From an uncultured Porphyromonadaceae bacterium (GTDB lineage Bacteria > Bacteroidota > Bacteroidia > Bacteroidales > Muribaculaceae), in the NCBI GenBank assembly GCA_900544305.1, contig UQUV01000002.1, positions 1 to 64,000 of the forward strand: 64,000 nt of DNA. Reading direction: 5' to 3'. The notes beneath the pieces are model-generated. The model had not been told where the DNA came from, did no database searches, and saw only the letters and a program-made list of their open reading frames with translations. Both the position numbers and the translations under genes were made by a program. Below, piece after piece: positions 42,288 to 50,599 of the stretch; the first letter of the stretch is position 1, and each line of letters opens with the position of its first letter.

Positions 42288-43436
42288 TTATTTTACAAGT
42301 CGACCAAGGCATGTAAAATTCCCCTTAACTTTTGGAGCAGACTCCAAACTTTTCAAAGAATTGCAACCGCTACAGTCAAAATTCCCGGCAACTTCATCAG
42401 GAGCACTTTCTAAGGTTTTCAAGGATGTACAATTTACACAATAAAAGCTTCCGGACAAAGTTTCTGGCATTCCAGCAAGGCTTTCCAAACTATAACAATT
42501 ACTACAATTAAAATCGCCTCCTACTTTTTTAGGAGCATGCTCAAGATTTTTCAACGAATTACAGCTACTGCAATCAAAATTACCGCCGACTTCTTTTGGA
42601 GTCCCTTCCAGACTTTCCAAAGAACTACAATAGCTACAATCGAAATCGCCTCCTACTTTTTTAGGAGCATCTTTCAAGCCTTTCAATGAAAAACAGCCTC
42701 GGCAATCAAAATCACCACATATTTCTTCCAGAGCTCCTTTCAGACTTTCTATATGACTACAGTCACTACAATTGAAATTACCTCCTACTTTTTCTGGAGC
42801 ATGCTCAAGGTCTTTCAATGAAAAACAACCCCGGCAATCGAAATCACCACCGACTTCTTTTGGAACCCCTTCCAGACTTTCCAAAGAGCTACAATAGCTA
42901 CAATCGAAATCACCTCCTACTTTTTCTGGAGCATGCTCAAGGTCTTTCAATAAAAAACAACCCCGGCAATCAAAATTACCACCGACTTCTTTTGGAACCC
43001 CTTCCAGACTTTCCAAAGAGCTACAATAGCTACAATCGAAATCACCTCCTACTTTTTCTGGAGCACCTTCTAGAGATTCTAATTTTTTGCAATCCATACA
43101 TAAAAAAGACTTTCCTACTTCTTTAGGACATCCTTTCAATGATATGAAAGTGTCATTAAGATCTCCTTTAGGATTAACATCAAAAATTCCTGATACATAT
43201 TTGAATTTAATATAATCAGGAAGTTTGTCTATAGAATGTTCATAAGTATATACATCTATATCACCATCTACATCTATAGTATTGTCATTATTTATTTTAT
43301 ATGTACCTCTTACATCACAATTTTCTTCTATCCAATTTGTTATCGAATCTTTTAATGGATTAATAGATTCTTCATAAAAAGGTTCTTCGTCTACATTAAA
43401 AGAATCATCATCAAAAAAATCATCTATAGAACTCAT
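42288..43436 (-). CDS. Cys-rich 22-residue repeat (leucine-rich type) protein
   Basis: A 382-residue soluble protein. The first 90 residues are acidic (DDFFDDDSFNVDEEPFYEE), followed by a small beta domain (NTIDVDGDIDVYTYE). Then about 13 tandem repeats of 22 residues follow the pattern L-x-S-L-x-x-A-P-x-x-V-G-G-x-F-x-C-x-x-C-x-x, ending raggedly at the C-terminus. Each repeat adds one turn of a leucine-rich-repeat-like solenoid with a Cys-x-x-Cys pair. Similar SLEGAP...VGGNF repeats are familiar from tailed-phage genomes, so a phage origin is plausible. The gene is AT-rich compared with its neighbours. No enzymatic motif is present. Confidence 0.85.
   Translation of the reverse strand: MSSIDDFFDDDSFNVDEEPFYEESINPLKDSITNWIEENCDVRGTYKINNDNTIDVDGDIDVYTYEHSIDKLPDYIKFKYVSGIFDVNPKGDLNDTFISLKGCPKEVGKSFLCMDCKKLESLEGAPEKVGGDFDCSYCSSLESLEGVPKEVGGNFDCRGCFLLKDLEHAPEKVGGDFDCSYCSSLESLEGVPKEVGGDFDCRGCFSLKDLEHAPEKVGGNFNCSDCSHIESLKGALEEICGDFDCRGCFSLKGLKDAPKKVGGDFDCSYCSSLESLEGTPKEVGGNFDCSSCNSLKNLEHAPKKVGGDFNCSNCYSLESLAGMPETLSGSFYCVNCTSLKTLESAPDEVAGNFDCSGCNSLKSLESAPKVKGNFTCLGRLVK
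42782..43045 (-). repeat. Two near-identical 132-bp units in the repeat gene
   Basis: Two consecutive 132-bp blocks, each coding for a pair of 22-residue repeats, are almost identical in DNA (roughly 42782-42913 and 42914-43045). The other repeats are more diverged. The alternation of two repeat types shows growth by dimer duplication. Confidence 0.8.
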
Positions 43437-43572
43437 ATTATTAAATTTATCGGTTAATTAAACAATAGAAAACATTATACCCTGAAACAGATATAGTTTT
43501 AGAATTAATTCATGATATACAGCGTTAAAGATATTAAACTTTTCTCATTCAAACAACTACACGGAGAAAATA

Positions 43573-44091
43573 TTACTCAATCACAAACCTGCGGATTTCG
43601 GCGTTTTCCATTTTGGGAACGGTGCGGATTTGGTCGCGGCTTATACCCTCGATATTGGCTTGAATCGAGCGGTTAATCATGCCGTGGGCAAGCACGAGCA
43701 CGGTTTTACCTTCGTAATGTTTCCTCAAAAGGTCGAGCACCTGTCCGCCGCGGGCATAAAGGTGTTCCTTCGTTTCCACATCGGCAGGAAGTTGTGAGAA
43801 ATCGATGTCCTTAATCGGTTTACCAGTCAGACTACCCCAGTCTATTTCGCGCAGCAGCGGCATGGCTTCCGTCGGAAGTTCGCGCCCGTCCAACGCTATC
43901 CGCAGCGTGTCGAGACAACGCTGAAGGTCGCTGCACAGCACAGCATCCAACGGCAGAGCGGCAAGCTGCGGTATCAGACCGCGTGCCTGTTCCTTGCCTT
44001 TTTCAGTCAACCGACCCGGCAAATGCCCCTGCAATACGCCGGCAAGATTTTCTTCCGTCTGTCCGTGACGGACCAAGTATATTGTCACCAT
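43573..44091 (-). CDS. Histidine phosphatase (phosphoglycerate-mutase-like)
   Basis: A 172-residue single-domain enzyme. The catalytic motif is LVRHGQTEEN (His9), with CSDLQRCLDT, LREIDWGSLTG and VLAHGMINR containing the second His. The size fits small-molecule phosphatases such as alpha-ribazole phosphatase or sugar-phosphate phosphatases; the substrate is undetermined. It begins 15 bp after the nitroreductase gene on the same strand. Confidence 0.93.
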   Translation of the reverse strand: MVTIYLVRHGQTEENLAGVLQGHLPGRLTEKGKEQARGLIPQLAALPLDAVLCSDLQRCLDTLRIALDGRELPTEAMPLLREIDWGSLTGKPIKDIDFSQLPADVETKEHLYARGGQVLDLLRKHYEGKTVLVLAHGMINRSIQANIEGISRDQIRTVPKMENAEIRRFVIE

Positions 44092-44106
44092 AACGTTTCT
44101 GATTTT

Positions 44107-44745
44107 CTATTGTTCCGTATGTACTCCCCAACTGTTGTAATGCACATTCTCAGGCTTCCACTTGTCCTTCGGCGCAGGAGTTTCCGCCGGATAGCCTACG
44201 GGAATTACACAAAGCGGCACGATATGCGACGGAATGCCCAACACCGTACGCACCGCCTTGATACGTTCGGGATAGGGATGAACGCCTGTCCACACGGCAC
44301 CCAACCCGAGGCTGTGGGCCGCCAGCAATATGTTTTCGGTAGCCGCCGACGTGTCCATTATCCACGAACTCGCCGACACTCCGGGCAACGATTTCTGCAA
44401 ATTTCCGCACACGACAATCGCCAACGGTGCCCCGGCCGTCATCTTCGCATAAGGCAGACTGTCGGCAAGCGCCTGGAGCAACGCCCTGTCGCGCACCACC
44501 AGAAAATCCCACGACTGCTGATTTTTTGCCGTCGGAGCCGCCATTCCGGCACGCAAAAGGGTTTCCACCGTAGCGGCATCCACCGCCTTGTCGGTATAGC
44601 TGCGAATGCTCGTGCGGGTCATAATATTTTCGATAGCGGTCTGTCCGCCCTCACTTTCGGCAGACTCCCGATTATACAGGTTGACAGCCAGCACTCCCAC
44701 CGCCACTGCCAACAGTACATTTAAAATTCCGGATATTTTCATCAT
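44107..44745 (-). CDS. Nitroreductase-family flavoprotein
   Basis: A 212-residue protein. An N-terminal hydrophobic segment (about residues 5-22, GILNVLLAVAVGVLAVNLY) is unusual and may anchor or export it. The NADH:flavin oxidoreductase fold follows, with TRTSIRSYTDKAVDAATVETLLRAGMAAPTAKNQQSWDFLVV (FMN-phosphate site), then SLGLGAVWTGVHPYPERIKAVRTVLGIP and VIPVGYPAE. It probably reduces nitro- or quinone-like compounds with FMN. A -7 box TAAATTTG is at 44809-44802. Confidence 0.92.
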   Translation of the reverse strand: MMKISGILNVLLAVAVGVLAVNLYNRESAESEGGQTAIENIMTRTSIRSYTDKAVDAATVETLLRAGMAAPTAKNQQSWDFLVVRDRALLQALADSLPYAKMTAGAPLAIVVCGNLQKSLPGVSASSWIMDTSAATENILLAAHSLGLGAVWTGVHPYPERIKAVRTVLGIPSHIVPLCVIPVGYPAETPAPKDKWKPENVHYNSWGVHTEQ

Positions 44746-44801
44746 TAAAAGCTACTTTTTTCATTTTACACCTGCCGGCAACTGCCCGGCAAAGCCCTAT
44801 G

Positions 44802-44809
44802 CAAATTTA
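44802..44809 (-). promoter_or_regulatory. -7 box of the nitroreductase gene
   Basis: On the minus strand TAAATTTG matches the consensus, about 55 bp upstream of the start. The -33 element is weak. Confidence 0.55.
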
Positions 44810-44860
44810 GGAAAATTTTCGTATCTTGACTAAGCTAAATCGCACTTAGGGAGGCTATAA

Positions 44861-44925
44861 TTTGACAGAAGAACAGATTTAAAATTGACAGACATAAAAT
44901 TTTGTTCTTTTGTTCTTCTGTCAAA
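44861..44925 (+). repeat. 15-bp inverted repeat upstream of copy C
   Basis: TTTGACAGAAGAACA (44861-44875) and its exact complement TGTTCTTCTGTCAAA (44911-44925) flank 35 bp. Part of the right arm is shared with the extension of copy B. Confidence 0.75.
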
Positions 44926-44939
44926 TATTAACCTTTCAC

Positions 44940-45021
44940 TATCTTTGTAGAAGATAAGATGCAGCTCAGCATAAAACTCAAACAAGTTTGGTTTTTCTGC
45001 CCTCGCCTTTCGCTATCTTTA
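44940..45021 (+). repeat. Dispersed promoter-hairpin repeat, copy C (upstream of the AAA/PD-(D/E)XK gene)
   Basis: Distal box TATCTTTG (44940-44947), hairpin AAAACTCAAAC-AA-GTTTGGTTTT (44973-44995), proximal box TATCTTTA (45014-45021), 74 bp apart. The proximal box lies 20 bp before the ATG at 45042. It shares GTTCTTCTGTC and TAACCTTTC upstream of the distal box with copy B. Confidence 0.75.
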
Positions 45022-45041
45022 TAAATAAACAAACTACAGCC

Positions 45042-46589
45042 ATGAGCAGACTATATCCGATTGGTATACAAAATTTCGAGGACCTCCGCAACGCAGGCTA
45101 TATTTATGTTGACAAGACGGCACTCCTCTACCAACTTGCCACAACGGGGAAATACTACTTTCTGAGCCGTCCGCGACGGTTCGGAAAAAGTCTTATGATT
45201 TCCACCCTCGATGCCTACTTCTCCGGTAAGCGGGATTTGTTCACCGGCCTTGCGATGGAAAAACTGGAAAAAGACTGGAACGTACACCCGGTTCTGCACA
45301 TGGACCTTAACACTGAAAAATACGACACGGAAGCAAGCCTTGAAAACAAAATAGCCCTGACCCTTAAACAATGGGAAAACAGTTACGGCAACAATCCTGA
45401 CGAATATTCGCTTGCTACACGATTTGAGGGAGTGATCCGCAGAGCTGCAGAAAAAGCCGGACAAAAAGTAGTGATTCTTATCGACGAATACGACAAGCCG
45501 ATGCTTCAGGCAATTGGGAATCCTCAGCTGCAAACAGCCTTCCGCGATACGTTGAAAGCACTCTACGGCGCACTGAAGTCGTGCGACGGCTATATCCGTT
45601 TTGCTATGCTTACAGGTGTCACCAAGTTTGGGAAGGTCAGCGTGTTCAGCGATCTGAACAACCTGATGGATATTTCGATGGACAAACGGTATGCCGAAAT
45701 ATGCGGCATCAGCGACACGGAACTCCACCAATATTTCGAGGAGGACATTCAAGCTCTGGCCGAAGAACTCGGCACAGATTTCAACACTGCCTGTGAACAA
45801 CTGAAAGCCAACTACGACGGCTATCACTTCTGCTACAAATCGCCCGGAATATATAACCCTTTCAGCCTGCTCAACACTTTCGCCAAAAAGCAAATGGGCA
45901 GCTATTGGTTTGAGACCGGAACACCTACCTATCTCGTTGAACTGATGAAACTCCACCACTACAATGTGGAAGATTTGGAAAATACCGTCACCAATGGTCC
46001 GGCTCTCGACTCCATAGATGCGGCTTCCACCGATCCTGTTCCGGTCATCTATCAAAGCGGATATCTTACGATAAAAGGCTATAATGCCGAATTCGAAAAC
46101 TTTACGCTCGGATTCCCCAACCGCGAAGTGGAACAAGGATTTTTCCGCTTTCTGCTCCCTAACTATGCTTCGGTAAGCACAAGCAAATCTCCCTACGAAA
46201 TCCAATGTTTCGTTGGCGAAGTTCGTAACGGCGATGTTGACGGGTTCCTCAACCGACTTCGTACGTTCTTCAACGACACACCCTACGATCTGGCACGTGA
46301 CCGCGAAGTGCATTATCAGAACATCCTCTACATTGTTTTCAAACTGATGGGCTTCCATACGGAGGTGGAATATCATACCTCAAACGGACGTATCGACCTG
46401 GTGCTCAAGACAGCCGACTATATCTACGTAATGGAATTCAAACTAAACGGCAGCGCGGAAGATGCTATGCGACAAATCAACGAAAAAGGCTACGCCACCG
46501 CCTTCTCTGCCGATAAACGGAAAGTGATTAAAGTGGGAATCAATTTCAGCGACACCACCCATAGCATCGACCGTTGGATTATAGAATAG
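45042..46589 (+). CDS. AAA-ATPase-like protein with C-terminal PD-(D/E)XK nuclease-like domain
   Basis: A 515-residue protein of a family found in many copies in Bacteroidales. IGIQNFEDLRNAGYIYVDKT opens the AAA-ATPase-like region; FLSRPRRFGKSLMISTLDAYF is the P-loop block, and VILIDEYDKPM the Walker B. The C-terminal DUF1703-type PD-(D/E)XK domain has GRIDLVLKTADYIYVMEFKLNG with the Asp...Glu-x-Lys active-site pattern. The biological role is unproven; roles in mobile-element or nucleic-acid surveillance have been suggested for the family. The start at 45042 is chosen because the in-frame upstream codons lie inside the promoter repeat. Confidence 0.92.
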   Translation: MSRLYPIGIQNFEDLRNAGYIYVDKTALLYQLATTGKYYFLSRPRRFGKSLMISTLDAYFSGKRDLFTGLAMEKLEKDWNVHPVLHMDLNTEKYDTEASLENKIALTLKQWENSYGNNPDEYSLATRFEGVIRRAAEKAGQKVVILIDEYDKPMLQAIGNPQLQTAFRDTLKALYGALKSCDGYIRFAMLTGVTKFGKVSVFSDLNNLMDISMDKRYAEICGISDTELHQYFEEDIQALAEELGTDFNTACEQLKANYDGYHFCYKSPGIYNPFSLLNTFAKKQMGSYWFETGTPTYLVELMKLHHYNVEDLENTVTNGPALDSIDAASTDPVPVIYQSGYLTIKGYNAEFENFTLGFPNREVEQGFFRFLLPNYASVSTSKSPYEIQCFVGEVRNGDVDGFLNRLRTFFNDTPYDLARDREVHYQNILYIVFKLMGFHTEVEYHTSNGRIDLVLKTADYIYVMEFKLNGSAEDAMRQINEKGYATAFSADKRKVIKVGINFSDTTHSIDRWIIE

Positions 46590-46593
46590 CACG

Positions 46594-47340
46594 TCAGTCA
46601 ATGCATTTGCAGCGGGAACGGGCTTCAGCGCGGCTGCAATAGTTGAAATGCCACCATTCGGTAGGAAGCGGACGGAAACCGGCTTCGCGCATAATGCGGC
46701 GTAGCAACCGGCGATTTTCGCGCTCCTGCTCGGTCAATTTTCCTATACGCACCATTTCGTCTTCATAGGAAATATGCGACTCTTTTCCCATATGGTCGAC
46801 CGGCACACCCATCGACAAGGGCACGCCGTCGGCATCAAGAATACTGACATCCACCGCCAGCCCGTAATTATGCAGTCCGCCGCCATGAGCAGGATTGGAA
46901 ACATAAATGTTTTTCGACGTGCCTTTCACTTTGTCCCACATGATTTTCTGCACCGACATCGGCCGAGCGGCATCGTAGACAATCAGCCGGTAGCCGGGAT
47001 ATTCGCTCCGTAGCAAACGCTGCGCTTCGAGCAGACACGCCATAGCATCGGGATGCAGATACGCCTCCCGCAAGTCACCATAAAGCACCTGCCCCGTGAA
47101 ATTGTCGGCACGGGCATACATCAGGTCAACGGCGATTGTTGAATCCTGCTCCGCCACATTGAGATAGCCCAACGAGTCGAGATACAATGCCGTCCGGCTT
47201 TTAGCGGGCTTGACAAGGGTGGCCACCGTATCTGTAACCACTACCGAATCGACAACCGCCACACCCGTTTCCGTCTTTCCCTGCCGACATCCCGACAATA
47301 GAAACACCGACACAGCCGCCATCCATATAATACATTTCAT
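46594..47340 (-). CDS. D-alanyl-D-alanine dipeptidase-like (M15D) lipoprotein
   Basis: A 248-residue zinc dipeptidase of the VanX/DdpX type, anchored as a lipoprotein (FLLSGC, Cys18). Active-site blocks are YDAARPMSVQ, GGLHNYGLAVDVSI (His and Asp zinc ligands), and EWWHFNY (Glu and third His ligand). It would hydrolyse D-Ala-D-Ala released from peptidoglycan in the periplasm. It need not confer glycopeptide resistance, which requires other genes absent here. It begins 9 bp after the PDZ protease gene and ends 4 bp from the convergent AAA gene. Confidence 0.93.
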   Translation of the reverse strand: MKCIIWMAAVSVFLLSGCRQGKTETGVAVVDSVVVTDTVATLVKPAKSRTALYLDSLGYLNVAEQDSTIAVDLMYARADNFTGQVLYGDLREAYLHPDAMACLLEAQRLLRSEYPGYRLIVYDAARPMSVQKIMWDKVKGTSKNIYVSNPAHGGGLHNYGLAVDVSILDADGVPLSMGVPVDHMGKESHISYEDEMVRIGKLTEQERENRRLLRRIMREAGFRPLPTEWWHFNYCSRAEARSRCKCID

Positions 47341-47349
47341 ACCAAGTAA

Positions 47350-48549
47350 TTAAATAATCTGTTTCTGAACGAACAACGTGTAGGTAACAACTTCACCGTT
47401 AGCTTTCCGCACAGTATATTTGGTTTCGCCCTTCAAATTCAAGCCTTTGCGTTGTTCCTCCCATGAGATTTCCTTCACTGGACGGTCGTTGATAGCAATA
47501 ATCACATCACCGATTTCAATTCCGGCCTGCTCGGCAATGCCTCCTTTATACAAACCGTTGACAATCCAACCGTCGCATATATCAGTACGGTCGAACACGG
47601 CCATATGCGTTGTCGACGACTGGGAGTATGTGCCTTTCTTTCCGTTTCTTTTTACCCATACAGAAGAACTGACAGGGTCCAACACCATATCATAGAGCGA
47701 CCAAATATCGTTGCCAATTATTCCCAAGTAAGGCCTGCCCGACGACAAGGCTCCTTTTTCGTTAAGAGAACAGTCAATAACGACATTCTCAAATGTATCT
47801 ACCATGCAAAACCTTGCAGCCCTTATCTCCACATCTTCCGAGCCACCGCCCACACCTCCGGCCTGTGTCCGGAAATAAGCCTTCGGCATATCGTCAAGAT
47901 GAAGAGACGAAGTCGCTTCATTCGTAAGCGAAACAGTAGAGCCGCTACCCAAATCCAACCGGAACCAACCCTCTACTGCATTTGCGGAGTCGATTTGCAG
48001 CGAGGCTTTCACGTCTATGCGGTTATCCTCAAACCGGGCTTCCAGTTTGTGATAGTTTTCCAACGAGTCCACGGGGAAAGGCGCTTCCCACTGTTTCAAA
48101 TATCCCTCACTGAAGCTAATCTCCAAAGGAGAACTCAAAAGATGGGTATTGCCCAACAAGCCGTCGATATATCTGCCCAAAATATCCCGCAACCGAATAA
48201 TGGGAGTAATTTTATTCCAATAATCCAACTCCCCACAACGGATTTCTACCGAATCGACAAAAATCTCAACACGCTGCGGCTCGCTATTGCCCGCTCCGCC
48301 CATTTTCGCAACGCCCTTTCTTCCGAAAGCATTCTGAAGATTGTTCAGTTTGAGGTAATCTTCATCAAGATACAGAAAATCGGCTCCTGTATCGTAGATA
48401 ACCGTGACGGGAACCGTATCATTCAACGTTGCCTGAAGATACAAATGACTGTCAAAAATAAACGGGATAGCCCCTTCGGGAACAGCGGCGTGACTTTTCA
48501 AAGTAAACAGAGCCGCAAAGGTACAGATTAAGTACAATAGTTTTTTCAT
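47350..48549 (-). CDS. Exported retropepsin-like aspartyl protease with PDZ domain
   Basis: A 399-residue protein with a signal peptide (about 1-21, ending KSHAA). It contains two pepsin-like half-site motifs, VIYDTGADFLYLD (Asp-Thr-Gly) and FRLDLGSGSTVSL (Asp-Leu-Gly-Ser-Gly). The C-terminal PDZ domain (GGIAEQAGIEIGDVIIAINDRPV) occupies about 315-395. Its architecture matches Bacteroidota periplasmic aspartyl protease family members. The second site has Leu in place of Thr, so activity may be altered. It is co-transcribed with the dipeptidase. Confidence 0.9.
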   Translation of the reverse strand: MKKLLYLICTFAALFTLKSHAAVPEGAIPFIFDSHLYLQATLNDTVPVTVIYDTGADFLYLDEDYLKLNNLQNAFGRKGVAKMGGAGNSEPQRVEIFVDSVEIRCGELDYWNKITPIIRLRDILGRYIDGLLGNTHLLSSPLEISFSEGYLKQWEAPFPVDSLENYHKLEARFEDNRIDVKASLQIDSANAVEGWFRLDLGSGSTVSLTNEATSSLHLDDMPKAYFRTQAGGVGGGSEDVEIRAARFCMVDTFENVVIDCSLNEKGALSSGRPYLGIIGNDIWSLYDMVLDPVSSSVWVKRNGKKGTYSQSSTTHMAVFDRTDICDGWIVNGLYKGGIAEQAGIEIGDVIIAINDRPVKEISWEEQRKGLNLKGETKYTVRKANGEVVTYTLFVQKQII

Positions 48550-48814
48550 AACGACAAAGATTTATATCACTTACGTGTGCCGCGAACCTATTTCATTATC
48601 AATCATTTTAATACGAAATTAAAATGATTATATTAATTCTCAAATAAATTTACACAAAAATTATATATGAGATTCCAAGCAATACTTATTTTTAAATGCA
48701 AAATTCCACTTAACTTTTCATACAAAAAGTTTCATTTTATATCATTTTTTATTATCTTAGTTTTCAAAGCAATGGCATTAAGCTCTTGCCAATAATTATA
48801 TAATTCTTATAATT
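48550..48814. other. AT-rich gap with a perfect hairpin
   Basis: AATCATTTTAAT (48601-48612) and ATTAAAATGATT (48618-48629) form a perfect 12-bp inverted repeat around ACGAA. No T-run follows, so it may be an operator rather than a terminator. No gene was seen here. Confidence 0.6.
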
Positions 48815-49000
48815 ATGGATAAAAATATTTTTTATACATGTATCGATTGTGCTAATAAACAATCTATTGGTCAAAAATCTGAAGGTAAATATTATTGTCC
48901 TTGTGTACAGAATATTCTTCCAGATGGTATTGTATATTACGATACTGATGCTACAGAATGTGTTCGGAATGGTAATTTTAGGAAAATCAGTACAAAATGA
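48815..49000 (+). CDS. Small cysteine-containing protein (61 residues)
   Basis: A 61-residue protein with five Cys: CIDCANKQ near the N-terminus, CPCVQN in the middle and ATECVRNG near the end. The pattern C-x-x-C ... C-x-C ... C suggests a zinc or disulfide micro-domain. The region is AT-rich with an ATG in good context, and the amino acid composition looks coding. No operon partner is present. Function unknown. Confidence 0.5.
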   Translation: MDKNIFYTCIDCANKQSIGQKSEGKYYCPCVQNILPDGIVYYDTDATECVRNGNFRKISTK

Positions 49001-49150
49001 AAAGCTCAGTAAATTAAGCAATTCATTTTGAACGAACAATAAATGCAACTAATTAAAACTTAGCGAATTATAAAATTTCTTATTAAATACAATGATTACG
49101 CAACCGTTCATTGTGTCATTTTGCATTTCAAGCCAATCCTTAACCACGAA

Positions 49151-49241
49151 TATACAACAAATCCATTTTATCTATAGTAAGCAATTAAGTATCAAAATAA
49201 TTGACAAACGTATTATATAGACAAGTTGGATTTGTTGTATA
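49151..49241. repeat. 15-bp perfect inverted repeat spanning 91 bp
   Basis: TATACAACAAATCCA (49151-49165) and its exact complement TGGATTTGTTGTATA (49227-49241) flank 61 bp of AT-rich DNA. It lies in a gene-free gap between the Cys-protein gene and the end of the 49276 gene. It could be a miniature element or a long hairpin; no target-site duplication is obvious. Confidence 0.6.
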
Positions 49242-49275
49242 AATCAATCGTCACTACTTCTAAATACTAAGTTTA

Positions 49276-50097
49276 TTAAATTCGTCCTTTATGTAATCTC
49301 ATTTGCAAATCGCTAAGAATGGTATGTAACAATTTTGTAATTTCAGAACCGTTACTCAATGACGTAAATGGATTATCTTTATTCAACATTAAAATTAACT
49401 CATCCGTAAGCCTTTTAATATTAGATATGAATATCTGATATGGCATCACATTTTCTCCTTCCACCCATACATCCTCATCTTTACCAAACTGATACTTTTG
49501 CCAAATATAATAAAGAGGATATTTGTAAAGATTAAATAACGATTGTATTCGTTCTGCCATTTGATAGTCTCCATGAGTATCTAAATGCGTTGCAATGGCA
49601 TTTTTCGCCCGTTCTAGCGCATGAATCAAATAATACAATTCATCTCTTGTAAACATGCATTCATCCTTTGGAGGGAATACTTTCCGTATGTTAATTGTAC
49701 AAAGAGTATTCAAAACAAAACTTTCCATCAAACGAGAATGCCTTTCCCCATTTCGCTTTACTGCTTCTATTATTTCATCACAGTCTTCCTCTCTCAATAA
49801 TTTTCTAGTAGAAATTTCATCAAATGGACTATCGGATTTGATATACTCATCTATTTTTTCTTTTGCAATAACTGCACAGTTGTACGCATAGTCGAAATTG
49901 CCTATTTGATAGTTACAAGATGCCATTGCCATTATTATTTTAATCTTTAATGGCGTAATTTCTGATTCCAATTTGTTAGCTTCTATTAAAATTTGAAGTG
50001 CACGTGCAATATTCCATGCATTTTCACTATTTTGCATAGAATCATTCTCTCGAATTAAAGCAATAGCTTGTTTAAAAAGATTCTCAGCGTTCATCAT
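49276..50097 (-). CDS. Helical protein of unknown function, paralogue of the next gene
   Basis: A 273-residue soluble protein, probably all-helical with TPR-like content in the first half (AWNIARALQILIEANKL, NYQIGNFDYAYNCAVIAKEK). The C-terminal third (LYKYPLYYIWQKYQFG ... KRLTDELILMLNKDNPF) matches the 50160 protein closely in order and spacing. It is AT-rich, without signal peptide, membrane segment or catalytic motif. It begins 62 bp after the paralogue on the same strand. It may act with that paralogue; immunity-like or effector-associated roles are only speculation. Confidence 0.75.
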   Translation of the reverse strand: MMNAENLFKQAIALIRENDSMQNSENAWNIARALQILIEANKLESEITPLKIKIIMAMASCNYQIGNFDYAYNCAVIAKEKIDEYIKSDSPFDEISTRKLLREEDCDEIIEAVKRNGERHSRLMESFVLNTLCTINIRKVFPPKDECMFTRDELYYLIHALERAKNAIATHLDTHGDYQMAERIQSLFNLYKYPLYYIWQKYQFGKDEDVWVEGENVMPYQIFISNIKRLTDELILMLNKDNPFTSLSNGSEITKLLHTILSDLQMRLHKGRI

Positions 50098-50159
50098 TGT
50101 TTGTTTAATTAAAAAATAATTTCTACACGAGTTTTAAATTACCTAAAATTGAATTTAAT

Positions 50160-50585
50160 TTAAAAGCACAAATTACCAGAAATCAGGTTGTTAAGAAGGT
50201 GATGATATGAAACCAACATCTTCTCTACAACTTTTTCTGAATTAGGAATAATTCCATAAAAATTAAATGGATTCTCAACAGCAACACCAGTTATAATTTG
50301 ATTTAAGGTATCAATTGTGTCTACCTTAAAAGCTTGATAATATAATAGCGATGTTATCGGAAGTGTAATTTCCTCCACATTTCCGAATCCATAATACTCC
50401 CAAATTGCCATTAATGGATATTTCAAGCTTTGATAGCCTTTAAGTATTTTTAAAGCCTGTTCTGAAGAATATTTTGAAGATGCCTGTTTAAAGACTTCCA
50501 TTATCAAAGCATCTACAGTAGCACATAATTCCTCAAATTCTTCTTTTGAAAAAGGAAAGCCATCTAATACATGTTCATTCATCAT
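50160..50585 (-). CDS. Small helical protein of unknown function, paralogue of 49276
   Basis: A 141-residue protein whose second half (SLKYPLMAIWEYYGFG ... DTLNQIITGVAVENPF) aligns with the C-terminal third of the 49276 protein, while it lacks that protein's TPR-like N-terminus. It is cytoplasmic by appearance and AT-rich like its neighbour. No family was recognised. Confidence 0.72.
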   Translation of the reverse strand: MMNEHVLDGFPFSKEEFEELCATVDALIMEVFKQASSKYSSEQALKILKGYQSLKYPLMAIWEYYGFGNVEEITLPITSLLYYQAFKVDTIDTLNQIITGVAVENPFNFYGIIPNSEKVVEKMLVSYHHLLNNLISGNLCF

Positions 50586-50599
50586 ATTAACATCTGATC

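Noticed and set aside
45051..46376. 441-codon open frame on the minus strand
   Set aside because: It is antisense to the AAA/PD-(D/E)XK gene, which has clear Walker and nuclease motifs.
46594..47340. Vancomycin resistance cluster
   Set aside because: The VanX-like dipeptidase stands with a PDZ protease only; no ligase or dehydrogenase partners exist here, so an ordinary peptidoglycan-recycling role is more likely.
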